Positions 42,295-51,672 of a DNA stretch of 64,000 nt are shown here, one piece after another. Position 1 is the stretch's first letter, and the number at the start of each line of letters is the position of its first letter. The stretch comes from DATJBF01 sp035516795 (GTDB taxonomy: Bacteria; Verrucomicrobiota; Verrucomicrobiia; Palsa-1439). The notes below the pieces were generated by a model. That model had not been told where the DNA came from. It searched no databases and saw only the letters and a program-made list of their open reading frames with translations. The DNA is taken from the NCBI GenBank assembly GCA_035516795.1, contig DATIZX010000074.1, positions 1 through 64,000 on the forward strand, given 5' to 3'. The position numbers and the translations under genes are program-made.

Positions 42295-43712
42295 ACGTAT
42301 AACAGCGCACCTTTGTCTTTGTCGGCTTTGGCGATGGCGGCCTTGAAATCTTCGGAAGAACGAATGGGTGAGTGATCGATCTCGGTGATGACATCGCCGG
42401 GTTGCATGCCTTTCTGTTCGCCCGAGCTTCCGGCCGCAACATCGGTGACGACGACGCCCCGCTTGATTTCGAGCTTCAGGCTTTCGGCGAGGTCTTTGGT
42501 CAACGTTTGCACCGTCAGGCCGAAGGCGGTTTCGGATTTCGGTGTGATCGGATGCGGCCGCGATGCGGCGACTTTGATGGGGTCGGGCATCGCGCCGGTC
42601 TCCAACGCGATCTGGAGCTTCTTGCCGTCACGCCAGACGTCGAGCTGGATCTTCTGGCCCACCTGTTTGCGGAGAATTTGCCGCTGCAAATCGCGGGGCT
42701 CTTTTACGGGCACACCGTCCACGGCGACGATGATATCCGCGGGCTTCAAATCGCTGCTGGCGGCAGGCGTGCCGGCGTGAATCTCGCGAACGACTACGCC
42801 GTCCTTCACATCTTTCGCCATCTCAGCCAGGTCCTTGTCGTCGGAAAGAGACCGGATACCGACACCAATCCACGGGTAAGTGACTTTGCCGTCCTTGATC
42901 AGTTTTTCAGCGCTGTCGTCCGCGATGTTGATAGGAATGGCAAACCCGATGCCCCGATTGAGTCCGCGGATGAGCGTATTGATGCCAATGACGCGGCCTT
43001 CGATGTCGCACAACGGTCCGCCGGAGTTGCCGGGATTGATGGAGGCGTCGGTTTGAATGTAATCGATCGTCGCGACAATCAGCGGATCGCCCATCGGCGG
43101 ACGGCCTTTGGCACTGACGAATCCCACGGTGAACGTGTAATCCAATTCGTACGGTGCGCCGATGGCGATGGCCCATTGGCCGACCTTGATTCTGTCGCTG
43201 TCGGCGAGCCGGGCCGCCGGCAAATCTTTCGCATCAATCTTGATGACGGCCACGTCGATCCGGTCATCGACACCAACGACTTTGGCCGGGAACTCGCGGC
43301 CATCTTCGAGACGGACGGAGATCGAGTCGGCGCCATCGACGACGTGTTGATTGGTCAGAATATAGCCGTCGCGACGCAAGATGACGCCGGAGCCCTGGCT
43401 ATCGATGTCGCGCGGATGCCCGGGCGGGAGTTCGCGAAAAAAGAAATCGAAGGGCGTTCGGTCGAATTGTTGTCCATCGTCGCCGTCGGCGGAATCCAAA
43501 CGGATGGTACGTTTGGTGGTGATGACGACGACAGCGGGGCTCACGTGTTCGGCGACTTTCTCGAAGGCCCGTTCCAGATGTCGTGCGAGATTCAGGTCGC
43601 CATCCGGTGCGGTTGAGGATTCTTTGGCCGAAACAGGCGGAATCCATGGTGCGCTGCCCCAGGTGAAGGCGATGGCGATTGTCAAACACGTTGCGAGAAT
43701 CGACGCTTTCAT
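42255..43712 (-). CDS. HtrA/DegP-family periplasmic serine protease
   Basis: This 485-residue protein has a signal peptide (KASILATCLTIAIAF... ends near PPVSA). The protease domain has the complete triad: H123 (TNQHVVD), D153 (DRIDVAV), S230 (GNSGGPL). Two PDZ domains follow (about 290-370 and 390-475), with GTPAASSDLKPADIIVAVDG as the first substrate-binding loop. It degrades or refolds damaged envelope proteins. ATG 43712 is preferred to a GTG 12 bases upstream because it starts the hydrophobic leader and has a GAGTGG site 8 bases away. Confidence 0.92.
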   Translation of the reverse strand: MKASILATCLTIAIAFTWGSAPWIPPVSAKESSTAPDGDLNLARHLERAFEKVAEHVSPAVVVITTKRTIRLDSADGDDGQQFDRTPFDFFFRELPPGHPRDIDSQGSGVILRRDGYILTNQHVVDGADSISVRLEDGREFPAKVVGVDDRIDVAVIKIDAKDLPAARLADSDRIKVGQWAIAIGAPYELDYTFTVGFVSAKGRPPMGDPLIVATIDYIQTDASINPGNSGGPLCDIEGRVIGINTLIRGLNRGIGFAIPINIADDSAEKLIKDGKVTYPWIGVGIRSLSDDKDLAEMAKDVKDGVVVREIHAGTPAASSDLKPADIIVAVDGVPVKEPRDLQRQILRKQVGQKIQLDVWRDGKKLQIALETGAMPDPIKVAASRPHPITPKSETAFGLTVQTLTKDLAESLKLEIKRGVVVTDVAAGSSGEQKGMQPGDVITEIDHSPIRSSEDFKAAIAKADKDKGALLYVQRGDSSTFVVLK

Positions 43713-43804
43713 AAATTTGTCCACTCAACTGCGACTTCCACCGCCATATTCTAGCAGACAGTGTGCGCGTTGACAAACCCGGCATTTCCGTTAGGGTGTG
43801 GCAC

Positions 43805-43866
43805 CGTAGTAGCGTTCGTCCCGGACGCGGTCGCGCTCCGAGCCGCCGGGGACGGCGGCCACTACA
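43805..43866. repeat. Palindromic element upstream of nadA
   Basis: cgtagtagcgttcgtcccgg and gccgccggggacggcggccactacaacg. The inner gccgccggggacggcggc is a hairpin. It is a member of the TAG...CTACA group with altered ends. Confidence 0.55.
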
Positions 43867-43872
43867 ACGAAA

Positions 43873-44811
43873 ATGCTGGCGACCACGGAAAAGCAATCGC
43901 TTCAGGAGCGCCTTCTCGAACTGAAGAAGCTGCGAAACGCCGTCATTCTAGCCCACAATTATCAGGTGCCGGAATTGCAGGATGTGGCGGATTTCGTCGG
44001 CGACTCCCTCGGTTTGTCTTTCCAGGCCAGGGAGACGAACGCTGATGTGATTCTCTTTTGCGGTGTTCACTTCATGGCCGAGACGGCAAAGATCGTGAAT
44101 CCCGGCAAGACTGTTCTGCTGCCCGACCTGGAAGCGGGTTGTTCGCTGGCCGATTCGTGCGACGCGAAAGCGTTGGCGCGCTGGAAAGAAGCGCATCCCG
44201 ACGTGCAGATCGTTGCCTATATCAATTGCACCGCCGCCGTGAAAGCGCTCGTGGATATCATTTGCACCTCTGGGAACGCTGTCAAAGTCGTCAATTCCAT
44301 TCCCGCCGACAAACCAATCCTATTCGTTCCCGATCAGAATCTCGGTCAATGGGTCATGGCGCAAACGGGTCGGCAAATGATTCTCTGGCCGGGCGCGTGT
44401 TCGACGCACGTGCTGTTCACGCACAAGGCGATCTTTCGACTCAAGCAGGAGTATCCGGACGCGGAGATCGTTGCCCACCCGGAATGTTTGCCAGCAGTCC
44501 GCATGATGGCTGATGAAGTTTGCTCGACCGAAAAAATGCTCAATTACTGCAAGAACTCATCCGCCCACGAATTCATCATCGTTACCGAAGCCGGCATGCT
44601 CCACCGTCTCGAAAAGGAATTGCCGGACAAAGTATTCATTCCCGGTCCGACCGATTCCTGCCACTGCAACGAATGCAGTTTCATGAAGAAGAATACATTG
44701 GAGAAAGCCGTCGCCGCCTTGGAAAACCTCGCGCCGGAAATTTCGCTGGACGAAGAAACCCGTCGCCGCGCTCTCGTGCCAATTGAACGGATGTTGGCGC
44801 TGGGGAAGTGA
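43873..44811 (+). CDS. nadA: Quinolinate synthase
   Basis: This 312-residue 4Fe-4S enzyme condenses iminoaspartate with dihydroxyacetone phosphate for NAD synthesis. Iron-sulfur ligands are C90 (EAGCSLADSC), C176 (PGACSTHV) and C263 (DSCHCNEC). AHNYQVPELQDVADFVGDSLGLS near the start is diagnostic. The nadD gene is about 16 kb away. The L-aspartate oxidase partner nadB is not in view. Confidence 0.95.
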   Translation: MLATTEKQSLQERLLELKKLRNAVILAHNYQVPELQDVADFVGDSLGLSFQARETNADVILFCGVHFMAETAKIVNPGKTVLLPDLEAGCSLADSCDAKALARWKEAHPDVQIVAYINCTAAVKALVDIICTSGNAVKVVNSIPADKPILFVPDQNLGQWVMAQTGRQMILWPGACSTHVLFTHKAIFRLKQEYPDAEIVAHPECLPAVRMMADEVCSTEKMLNYCKNSSAHEFIIVTEAGMLHRLEKELPDKVFIPGPTDSCHCNECSFMKKNTLEKAVAALENLAPEISLDEETRRRALVPIERMLALGK

Positions 44812-44840
44812 ACGCCAGCTCGCCTCTGTCTTACGACCAT

Positions 44841-44934
44841 TGTAGCCGCAGACTTCAGTCTGCGTGGCACAGACGCACCCATAAGCCGAGTCGGACGAGA
44901 CGCCGCGGTCGTGTGCGGCAACGGTGCAGCTACA
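44841..44934. repeat. TGTAGCC...GCTACA palindromic element
   Basis: It starts tgtagccgcagacttcagtctgcg and ends cggcaacggtgcagctaca. It lies between nadA and the convergent hydroxylase gene. Confidence 0.7.
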
Positions 44935-44959
44935 CAGCAAACGGTTTCGTTGGGCAGCC

Positions 44960-45550
44960 TTACGCCGCCACCGCGAGTTTTTCTTCACGAGGTTGAACGT
45001 TCGGCACCGATGGACCAGTGGCTTGCGCAAACTTCATTGGGGAACGCAGCATCAGCGTCCCCAATAGAAAATCAAAGAGGGGTAGCACGACATTGAGATT
45101 CTTGCCCACGTAGCGGTGATGGAGCAGGTGGTGGCCATTGAGGCGAAAGAAAATGCCGGAGCGTTCAATATTGCGTTTGCGGGGAATGTGCATGCACCAG
45201 TGCAGGTATTCATACGCTGCATAGTAACAGACCATCGCCGCGAACATGCCCCAAGCCATTGGCACGCCTAACAACCACTGCAAACCGAGCACTGGACCGA
45301 TGTGAATCGCCCACATCGCCGGCGCATTCCACCACGCCATGGGGACGGTTTTCTTGTCGGCCTCATTCTGGAGGTGATACGTGTCATCGGCTTTGAATTT
45401 CCCATGGTGCGTGAGCGCGTGCGCCACGAACGGATACCGAAAGAACGGCACCGGACGATGCATCACGTATTTGTGAAGCATCCACTCGAAGAAACTGCAA
45501 TAAACAACGCCACCAACGAACCCAATTGTCTGCCAAAAGATTGGATGCAT
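44960..45550 (-). CDS. Fatty acid / sterol hydroxylase-like membrane protein
   Basis: This 196-residue integral membrane protein has the histidine clusters of the di-iron hydroxylase superfamily: HKYVMH (HxxxMH), HALTHH (HxxxHH), HWCMH and HHLLHH. Helices lie near residues 8-28, 77-105. Members hydroxylate or desaturate fatty acids, sterols or carotenoids. The gene starts 59 bp from, and divergent to, the squalene-synthase-like gene, so both may act on isoprenoid lipids. ATG 45550 gives the usual start; a GTG 84 bases upstream would overlap the next gene. Confidence 0.82.
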   Translation of the reverse strand: MHPIFWQTIGFVGGVVYCSFFEWMLHKYVMHRPVPFFRYPFVAHALTHHGKFKADDTYHLQNEADKKTVPMAWWNAPAMWAIHIGPVLGLQWLLGVPMAWGMFAAMVCYYAAYEYLHWCMHIPRKRNIERSGIFFRLNGHHLLHHRYVGKNLNVVLPLFDFLLGTLMLRSPMKFAQATGPSVPNVQPREEKLAVAA

Positions 45551-45608
45551 CGCGGGAGGGTACAGGAAACCTTGCAGAAGGCAATGGTTAATTCTAGAGT
45601 GACCGCCG

Positions 45609-46739
45609 ATGAGCGCCGACTCTTCGCAGATCACCGCCGGTAAGCCGTGTCTGCCACCATTTCCCCAGAAGGAGGAGCGATATCTCCTCGAAGATTTGCT
45701 GCGGGACGTATCCCGTTCGTTCTACCTGACGCTGCGCGTTTTGCCGAAAGAGATTCGTCCGCAAATCTCGTTGGCCTACCTTCTGGCTCGGGCCAGCGAC
45801 ACGATTGCGGACTGCTTCGCGATAGCCGAGGCTGAGCGACTCGATACTTTGAAAAAGTTACGTGGGGCCTTCGCGTCTGGAAGCACGCTCGATGGGTCTC
45901 GCGTCCGAAGCACATGGGTCCACGGAGTCTTCTTTCGCCATAAGCAACCCGTCAATCCCATGGATCAGCCTGTCGCGGCGACATGGGAAGCCCAGATTTC
46001 CAAAGCAGAAAGAACCCTACTCGAGAGACTTTACGATTGCATGGACTTGCTCCGTCATTTCTCATACAACGATCAAAACCTTGTCCGGGAACTTCTCAAG
46101 AACATCGTCAGTGGACAAATTTTCGATCTGGAGAAGTTTCCCGGGGGAGACAAACGGGCAGTGACGGCGTTGGCCAACGACGACGAGCTTGATCGCTACA
46201 CGTACATGGTGGCGGGATGCGTCGGCGAGTTTTGGACGAAGATGTGCAAGGCGCATCTTGAGCCGTTGCATGATTGGAATACCGCCAAGATGTGCGAACT
46301 GGGGATTCGGTATGGGAAGGGACTTCAATTGGTGAACGTATTGCGGGACGTCGCTTGGGATTTGCGGCGTGGGCGTTGTTACTTGCCGGTCGAACACCCA
46401 CGCAGTTTACTCGATCCGACCAACTACGATTCAATCCGGGCCGAATACACGAAATGGCTCGACCGTGCCGTCGATCATCTCGACGCTGGCTGGGAATACA
46501 CCATGCAAACTCCGCGCTCACTCTGGCGTCTGCGTCTGGCCTGCATCTGGCCGATTTGGATCGGATTGAAGACCATTGCTCGGTTGCGGACCGACAATCC
46601 GCTCGACCCCGCCGATCGGATCAAAATCCCGCGCAGCGAAGTCTACGGCGTGATGGGGCGCTCATTTCTGATCGTTCGCAGTGACGCGGCGCTCAACCGC
46701 GCTTTCCTGAGACTGCGGAATGCTGCTTCGCACCGGTAG
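45609..46739 (+). CDS. Squalene/phytoene synthase-family protein
   Basis: This 376-residue trans-isoprenyl diphosphate synthase (head-to-head type) has aspartate-rich motifs YLLARASDTIADC and QLVNVLRDVAWDLRRGRCYLP; RSFYLTLRVLP is the substrate-binding start. The DRYTYMVAGCVGEFW segment resembles squalene synthases more than phytoene synthases. Like many bacterial members it lacks a C-terminal membrane anchor. Products may be squalene or presqualene for hopanoids, but no hopanoid cyclase or HpnC/HpnE is nearby. Confidence 0.85.
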   Translation: MSADSSQITAGKPCLPPFPQKEERYLLEDLLRDVSRSFYLTLRVLPKEIRPQISLAYLLARASDTIADCFAIAEAERLDTLKKLRGAFASGSTLDGSRVRSTWVHGVFFRHKQPVNPMDQPVAATWEAQISKAERTLLERLYDCMDLLRHFSYNDQNLVRELLKNIVSGQIFDLEKFPGGDKRAVTALANDDELDRYTYMVAGCVGEFWTKMCKAHLEPLHDWNTAKMCELGIRYGKGLQLVNVLRDVAWDLRRGRCYLPVEHPRSLLDPTNYDSIRAEYTKWLDRAVDHLDAGWEYTMQTPRSLWRLRLACIWPIWIGLKTIARLRTDNPLDPADRIKIPRSEVYGVMGRSFLIVRSDAALNRAFLRLRNAASHR

Positions 46740-46757
46740 GTAACGGTTTGTGTTTGC

Positions 46758-46818
46758 TGTAGCGGCGCTCTGTGAGCGTCGAAACCGTCGAGGTCGGCGG
46801 TCGCAGACCGCCGCTACA
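46758..46818. repeat. TGTAGCGG...CCGCTACA palindromic element
   Basis: tgtagcggcgctctgtgagc then ggcggtcgcagaccgccgctaca, upstream of dapA. Confidence 0.85.
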
Positions 46819-46892
46819 ATTCGAACTGCGCCTGTTTCCGCGTTCTTTTCCATGCTTGCAAAACGTCCCTGCCAACCTATGATTTGACCGGT

Positions 46893-47780
46893 ATGTTCAG
46901 TGGCACCCACACAGCTTTGGTCACGCCGTTCACCAAGGACGGCCGCGTCGATGAATCGCGGCTCCGTCAACTCGTCGAACAGCAGGTCGCCGCCGGGGTC
47001 GACGGCCTCGTGCCGTGCGGTACCACCGGCGAATCGCCCACGTTATCGCACGAAGAGCACAACCACGTCATTGAATTGGTCGTTAAGTTCGCCGCCGGAC
47101 GGTGCAAGGTGATTGCGGGAACCGGCTCCAACTCGACCGACGAAGCGATTTCCATGACCCAGCACGCCAAGAAGGCCGGTGCGGATGCCACGCTGCAGGT
47201 TTCGCCGTATTACAACAAGCCGACGCAAGCCGGGTTGTACGCGCATTTCCGCGCGATAGCGGAGGATGGCGGGCTGCCGGTGATTCTGTACAACATCCCC
47301 GGCCGTTGCGGAGTCGATATATCCAACGACACGATCGCCAAATTGCGCCGCGACTTGCCCAAATCCGTTGTGGGACTCAAAGAAGCGACCGGTGTGGTGG
47401 ATCGCGTAAGCCAACTGCGCGCGGTGGTGGACCGGGATTTCTGCATTCTCTCGGGGGACGACTCGCTCACGCTGCCGATGATGAGCGTCGGCGCGGTCGG
47501 CGTCATCAGCGTGGCTTCGAACGTTGTGCCGCGCGAGGTGACAGAGATGACGCATGCGGCGCTCAAGGGCGATTTCGAGCGGGCAGGGCGTATCCACGCG
47601 AAACTGTTCCCGATTTTTAAAGATCTGTTTATTGAAACGAACCCGGTTCCGGTTAAGGCTGCGCTGGCGATCATGGGGCTGATCGAGGAGAAATACCGTC
47701 TGCCGCTCGTGCCGATGAGCGACGCCAACCGGGCGCAATTGAAAGAAACCTTGCAGCATTTGAAGTTGTTGCAGGGATGA
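46893..47780 (+). CDS. dapA: 4-hydroxy-tetrahydrodipicolinate synthase
   Basis: This 295-residue class I aldolase condenses pyruvate with aspartate semialdehyde, the first committed step of lysine/meso-DAP synthesis. Schiff-base lysine is K163 (GLKEATG). T44-T45 (CGTTGES), Y107 and Y133 (YNIPGRCG) form the proton relay, and R138 binds the carboxylate. ATG 46893 is chosen over the TTG nine bases earlier. It is followed by dapB after a 74-bp gap that holds a palindromic element. Confidence 0.96.
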   Translation: MFSGTHTALVTPFTKDGRVDESRLRQLVEQQVAAGVDGLVPCGTTGESPTLSHEEHNHVIELVVKFAAGRCKVIAGTGSNSTDEAISMTQHAKKAGADATLQVSPYYNKPTQAGLYAHFRAIAEDGGLPVILYNIPGRCGVDISNDTIAKLRRDLPKSVVGLKEATGVVDRVSQLRAVVDRDFCILSGDDSLTLPMMSVGAVGVISVASNVVPREVTEMTHAALKGDFERAGRIHAKLFPIFKDLFIETNPVPVKAALAIMGLIEEKYRLPLVPMSDANRAQLKETLQHLKLLQG

Positions 47781-47783
47781 AAT

Positions 47784-47850
47784 TGTAGCGGCGGTCTATG
47801 ACCGTCGCGGGATGCTGTCTTGGAATTGGCGGTCGCAGACCGCCGCTGGA
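47784..47850. repeat. TGTAGCGG...CCGCTGGA palindromic element
   Basis: tgtagcggcggtctatgaccg then ggcggtcgcagaccgccgctgga. It occupies nearly the whole dapA-dapB gap. The right end has decayed from ctaca to ctgga. Confidence 0.8.
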
Positions 47851-47854
47851 ATTT

Positions 47855-48535
47855 ATGACGCCAATCAAAATCATCGTCTGCGGCTCCAAGGGCCGGATGG
47901 GTCAGGCACTGCTCGCCTGCATCAAATCCGACCCCGAACTGCAGCTCGTTGGCGAGATTGACCAAGGCGACGATTTGGCGAAGGTGATCGCAAACGCCGA
48001 CGTCGTTGTGGACTTTTCTGTTCACGAAGGTACGGCGGCGGTGGCGAAAATTGCCGCCGAGCACAAGAAGGCATTGGTCATCGGCACAACCGGTCACGAC
48101 GATGGCGAAAGGAAGACGGTACGTGACTCGACGCGAACAATCCCGGTGATTTGGTCGGCGAACTTCAGCGCCGGAGTCAACACGCTTTTCTGGCTGACGG
48201 AAAAGGTCGCGCAGATCGTCGGCAACAATTGGGAGGCAGAAGTTGTCGAAACGCATCACACGGCAAAAAAAGACGCGCCCAGCGGTACGGCGAAGCGGTT
48301 GCAGGAGATTCTGAAACGTGTCCGTGGCAAAGATGCTCCGGCACACGCGCTGCGCATCGGCGACGTGGTCGGCGATCACACGGTCACGTTTGGCACGGCT
48401 GGCGAGCGTCTCGAATTGACGCATCGTGCCAACAGCCGTGAGACCCTTGCGCGAGGGGCGCTGCGCGCCGCCAAATGGGCGGTGACGCAGAAACCTGGTT
48501 TATACGACATGCAGGACGTTTTGGGGTTACGATAG
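47855..48535 (+). CDS. dapB: 4-hydroxy-tetrahydrodipicolinate reductase
   Basis: This 226-residue NAD(P)H-dependent reductase is shorter than the enteric enzyme (273) but complete for the shorter subgroup. It has Rossmann motif VCGSKGRMGQAL, VVVDFSVHEGT, GTTGHD, and the catalytic VVETHHTAKKDAPSGTA with the HH...K pair. It works directly after DapA. ATG 47855 is the first start that precedes the NAD motif. Confidence 0.94.
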   Translation: MTPIKIIVCGSKGRMGQALLACIKSDPELQLVGEIDQGDDLAKVIANADVVVDFSVHEGTAAVAKIAAEHKKALVIGTTGHDDGERKTVRDSTRTIPVIWSANFSAGVNTLFWLTEKVAQIVGNNWEAEVVETHHTAKKDAPSGTAKRLQEILKRVRGKDAPAHALRIGDVVGDHTVTFGTAGERLELTHRANSRETLARGALRAAKWAVTQKPGLYDMQDVLGLR

Positions 48536-48543
48536 TCGGAGCC

Positions 48544-48987
48544 ATGACGCCGAAACTCATTATTGGCTTCACGGTCGCGGTGCTGTTGGCATCTTGTTCC
48601 GATCTTGGGCAAAACGAGCAGCGGTCCGTCAGTCCGCGTGCCAAGGAAATCCGAGCCGCGCTGAATCACACGGTGATTCCAGAAATCGATCTGGAAAATG
48701 TGACGCCCGAAGAAGCGCTTCGGGTTTGGGCGGAGAAAAGTCGCGAGTATCATCCCCTGCATTTCAAGTTCCAGCATGTCCTTTCTTATCCCATGACATT
48801 TTCCCAGGGAACGTTGACCACAGGCGCCACGTCGGGACGCTCACCCAAAGTGACGGTGCGACGGAAAAACATCACCTCGAAGAGGTTGCTGGATGAGATT
48901 TGTCAGGAGGCGAATCTGGTCTGGACGATTACCGGTCGAGTGATTGTCATTCGTCCGCAAACGACGACGGCCGGCCAGCAGCCATGA
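48544..48987 (+). CDS. Lipoprotein with STN/secretin-like domain
   Basis: This 147-residue protein has an N-terminal hydrophobic leader ending in lipobox LLASCSDLG. The remaining part resembles the short secretin/TonB N-terminal fold: EIDLENVTPEEALRVWAEKS...VTVRRKNITSKRLLDEICQEANLVWTITGRVIVIRPQ. That fold is common in verrucomicrobial exported proteins. It overlaps folK by ATGA and follows dapB by 8 bp. The partner is unknown. Confidence 0.7.
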   Translation: MTPKLIIGFTVAVLLASCSDLGQNEQRSVSPRAKEIRAALNHTVIPEIDLENVTPEEALRVWAEKSREYHPLHFKFQHVLSYPMTFSQGTLTTGATSGRSPKVTVRRKNITSKRLLDEICQEANLVWTITGRVIVIRPQTTTAGQQP

Positions 48988-49484
48988 AGATTGGCCTGGG
49001 TCTTGGATCGAATCTGGGCGACCGGCTCCGTCATCTCCAGCAAGCAAAGGCGTATTTATTAAGTTTGTCACGGGAAGCCTGGCACATTGCTTCGCCGCTG
49101 TACGAGACCGAGCCGGTCGGTTGTCCTCCCCATTCGCCCAGGTTCCTGAACGCGGTTCTGGAAGTCGAATACGAGGGCGCGCCGAAGACGTTGTTGAAGA
49201 AGATTCTGGCATACGAGGTGGCGCACGGACGAGATCGAGATTTGCCGAAGAATGCCGCCCGGACGATCGATATCGACATCCTTTATTTTGGTGAGAAGGA
49301 GATTCTAGAGAAAGATTTGGAGGTCCCGCATCCGCGGATGGCGGAGCGGCGATTCGTTTTGTTGCCGCTTTCCACAATTCGACCCGACCTGATTGTGAAA
49401 GGCACCGGGAAAACTGTGCGGACGTTGTTGCGCGAGTTGCCTACGCGCGAAGGCGAGGTAAAGTTTGTACAGAACGAATGGTGA
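48984..49484 (+). CDS. folK: 6-hydroxymethyl-7,8-dihydropterin pyrophosphokinase
   Basis: This 166-residue enzyme transfers pyrophosphate from ATP to the pterin alcohol for folate synthesis. Signatures are LGSNLGDR near the start, LYETEPVGC and RTIDIDILYFGEKE (acidic metal site), then VPHPRMAERRFVLLPL. It is translationally coupled to the preceding lipoprotein gene. Confidence 0.93.
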   Translation: MKIGLGLGSNLGDRLRHLQQAKAYLLSLSREAWHIASPLYETEPVGCPPHSPRFLNAVLEVEYEGAPKTLLKKILAYEVAHGRDRDLPKNAARTIDIDILYFGEKEILEKDLEVPHPRMAERRFVLLPLSTIRPDLIVKGTGKTVRTLLRELPTREGEVKFVQNEW

Positions 49485-49585
49485 AAGCGTTAATGATGTT
49501 AAAGTCGTTAAAGGGTTGAGAGAGGAGGAAGTTCCTTTCGCGACCTCTTTAACGCTTTTAACCGATCAATTTCTTCAACACTGAC

Positions 49586-50386
49586 ATGAATGAGCACAAG
49601 GTGACAATTCACACGCTGCAGCGGATGAAAAAGCGCGGCGAGAAGATCGCCGCACTGACCGCCTACGATTTCTTCACGACCAAAATCATGGATGAGGTGG
49701 GCGTGCAATTGATTCTCGTTGGCGATTCTTTGGGCATGGCCGTGCTCGGCTACGAGAACACGTTGGCCGTGACGATGGAGGAGATGCTCCATCACACGGC
49801 CGCGGTCGCCCGGGCGAAACCGAACGCGTTGCTAGTGGCCGACATGCCGTTCATGACGTATTCAAACGTCAGCCAGGCCATCGAAAATGCCCGGCGTTTC
49901 ATCCAAGCCGGGGCTGAAGCGGTCAAAGTCGAAGGTGGCGAAGCGATTGTCGAACAAGTGCGCGCGCTCGTTGCCGGAGGCACCCCGGTGCTGGGCCACA
50001 TCGGTCTGTTGCCGCAAGCAATCCTCGAAACCGGCGGTTACAAAATCCAGGGGCGCACGCCGCAATCGGCCGAGAAGGTTCTCCAAGACGCGCGGGCCAT
50101 AGAAGCGGCGGGAGCGTTTGCGATCGTGGTCGAAGGTGTCGTGACGTCGGTCGCCGAGAAAGTCACGGCCTCAATCAAAATCCCGACGCTCGGGATTGGC
50201 GCCGGACCACATTGCGACGGCCAGATTCTGGTGAGCAACGATATGCTCGGTCTATTCACGCGGTTCACGCCGAAACACGTCAAGCGCTACGCCAATCTCG
50301 CCGAAGAAATGCGGAAAGCATTCGCAACGTACAAGGGCGAAGTCGAGGCGGGCACATTTCCCGGCAAGGAACAGACCTTTTCTTAA
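49586..50386 (+). CDS. panB: 3-methyl-2-oxobutanoate hydroxymethyltransferase
   Basis: This 266-residue enzyme forms ketopantoate, the first step of pantothenate/CoA synthesis. It is a TIM-barrel with LTAYDFFTTKIMDE, VGDSLGMAVLGYENT (metal-binding), and IKIPTLGIGAGPHCDGQILVSNDMLG. A short inverted pair AAAGCGTTAA/TTAACGCTTT (about 49485-49557) lies in the gap after folK. Confidence 0.95.
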   Translation: MNEHKVTIHTLQRMKKRGEKIAALTAYDFFTTKIMDEVGVQLILVGDSLGMAVLGYENTLAVTMEEMLHHTAAVARAKPNALLVADMPFMTYSNVSQAIENARRFIQAGAEAVKVEGGEAIVEQVRALVAGGTPVLGHIGLLPQAILETGGYKIQGRTPQSAEKVLQDARAIEAAGAFAIVVEGVVTSVAEKVTASIKIPTLGIGAGPHCDGQILVSNDMLGLFTRFTPKHVKRYANLAEEMRKAFATYKGEVEAGTFPGKEQTFS

Positions 50387-50437
50387 GTGCAGAATGGATT
50401 TGTCCGCGGCGACGAGCTGCGCCAGCCGAAGCCGAGA

Positions 50438-51562
50438 TCAGTTCACCACGATTGCTCGATAAAACCGTTGCGGCTGGCCCAATGTCGATTCGCTGAAAGA
50501 AGTCGAGTTGCTCGAAGCGGCAATATCGGTCAGATCATTCCACGAGGCATCGTCCATTTGCTGTTTCCATTGGACCCGATAGGTCCGGCCGGAAACGGAG
50601 CCCCACGAAAAGCTAAAGTTGTCGCCGGCGACATTTGCAAAGGCGACGACCGGAACATTCGTCGCGAAGATGGTATTCAGCAACTTGGCGAGGCGCTGTC
50701 CGCCAATGGCCATGCGCTGTTCGGTGGTGGTCTGCGCGGTATTGAGATAAGCGGACGAGGGCGCGGTGTTAGATGAGATGTTTTTATAAACGATCGTCTC
50801 CGCGATTCCTCGGCCTTCCACAGCCCAATCCATGGGATCGGGGTTCGAACCCACGCTCTTGGCGTACGGATAGTCGGCCTCGATGCCGGCGACCTTGTTG
50901 TTCACCGTGGCCTGGCTGGCGGAACTGAACGGCTTCCGCGAGATCGAATCGGTCAGATAGCCGCCGCCCGAATCCCAGAGCGAATGAAGGTTGCTCCAAT
51001 TGCCAGTGATGTAGAAGCCGTTGCCACCAGCGTCACCCGTGGGTTGATTCGTGCTAATGCCGTTGGAGCAATGCAAAGGCTGCTCAATATCACCGACATA
51101 GTGGAGCACATAACGCAAGGCGGTGGCCTGGTCGGTCAACGTGGCATTGGTGCTTTGCAGTGTGGCAATGTACTGGTTGAGAGCCGTAACAACATTCGGG
51201 ACCTCGGGGGGAACGCCGTTGGTCGGATAGCCATCGAGACTGATGGGCAAATCAATATAATGAGAAGTGCCCGTGCCCAACTGACTTTTGAAATCGTCGG
51301 CCCAGACGGCGGCAGTCACGAAATTGCTACTTTGAGTACTTGAGTAGGTGAGCGGCACCGCAACGAGGGCGTCGCACCTGACTTTTACCTCGGGATCGAG
51401 GTGATTGTAAGCGATTTGCGCAACCAGCATGTGCCCTTCTGCATTCCAGGCCAGCGCAGGACGTTCAAAGCAAAAACAGACGAGAAGACAAACTAAAGAG
51501 CTAATCGTCCCAACTGTGAATTTAGACCCGAGGTGACTCAGGCAGGCTTCCCTTTTTCCCAT
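50438..51562 (-). CDS. Secreted S1/P1-family nuclease with C-terminal tail domain
   Basis: This 374-residue protein has a signal peptide ending before W39. In this family the mature N-terminal tryptophan is a zinc ligand, and WNAEGHMLVAQIAYNHL fits. Other zinc-site residues are D in YVGDIEQPLHC and H in NLHSLWDSGG. It cuts single-stranded DNA or RNA and 3'-phosphates outside the cytoplasm. The last about 75 residues (from VVAFANVAGDNFSFSWGSVSGRTYRVQW to PQRFYRAIVVN) form a beta-rich tail common in exported verrucomicrobial proteins, possibly a sorting or surface-attachment domain. Confidence 0.87.
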   Translation of the reverse strand: MGKREACLSHLGSKFTVGTISSLVCLLVCFCFERPALAWNAEGHMLVAQIAYNHLDPEVKVRCDALVAVPLTYSSTQSSNFVTAAVWADDFKSQLGTGTSHYIDLPISLDGYPTNGVPPEVPNVVTALNQYIATLQSTNATLTDQATALRYVLHYVGDIEQPLHCSNGISTNQPTGDAGGNGFYITGNWSNLHSLWDSGGGYLTDSISRKPFSSASQATVNNKVAGIEADYPYAKSVGSNPDPMDWAVEGRGIAETIVYKNISSNTAPSSAYLNTAQTTTEQRMAIGGQRLAKLLNTIFATNVPVVAFANVAGDNFSFSWGSVSGRTYRVQWKQQMDDASWNDLTDIAASSNSTSFSESTLGQPQRFYRAIVVN

Positions 51563-51672
51563 ACTCTCGCGAGTAATGCTATCTCCGGATCAATTCGGCG
51601 TCAAACACATTCCAGTTCCTGCAGCAAAAAAGTCTGAACACCTGTAAAAACCGCGAGTTGCGCCAATACGGC

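Noticed and set aside
50835..50860. gggttcgaaccc motif resembling a tRNA T-arm
   Set aside because: It lies inside the nuclease coding sequence (KSVGSNPDP) and no acceptor, D or anticodon stems can be drawn.
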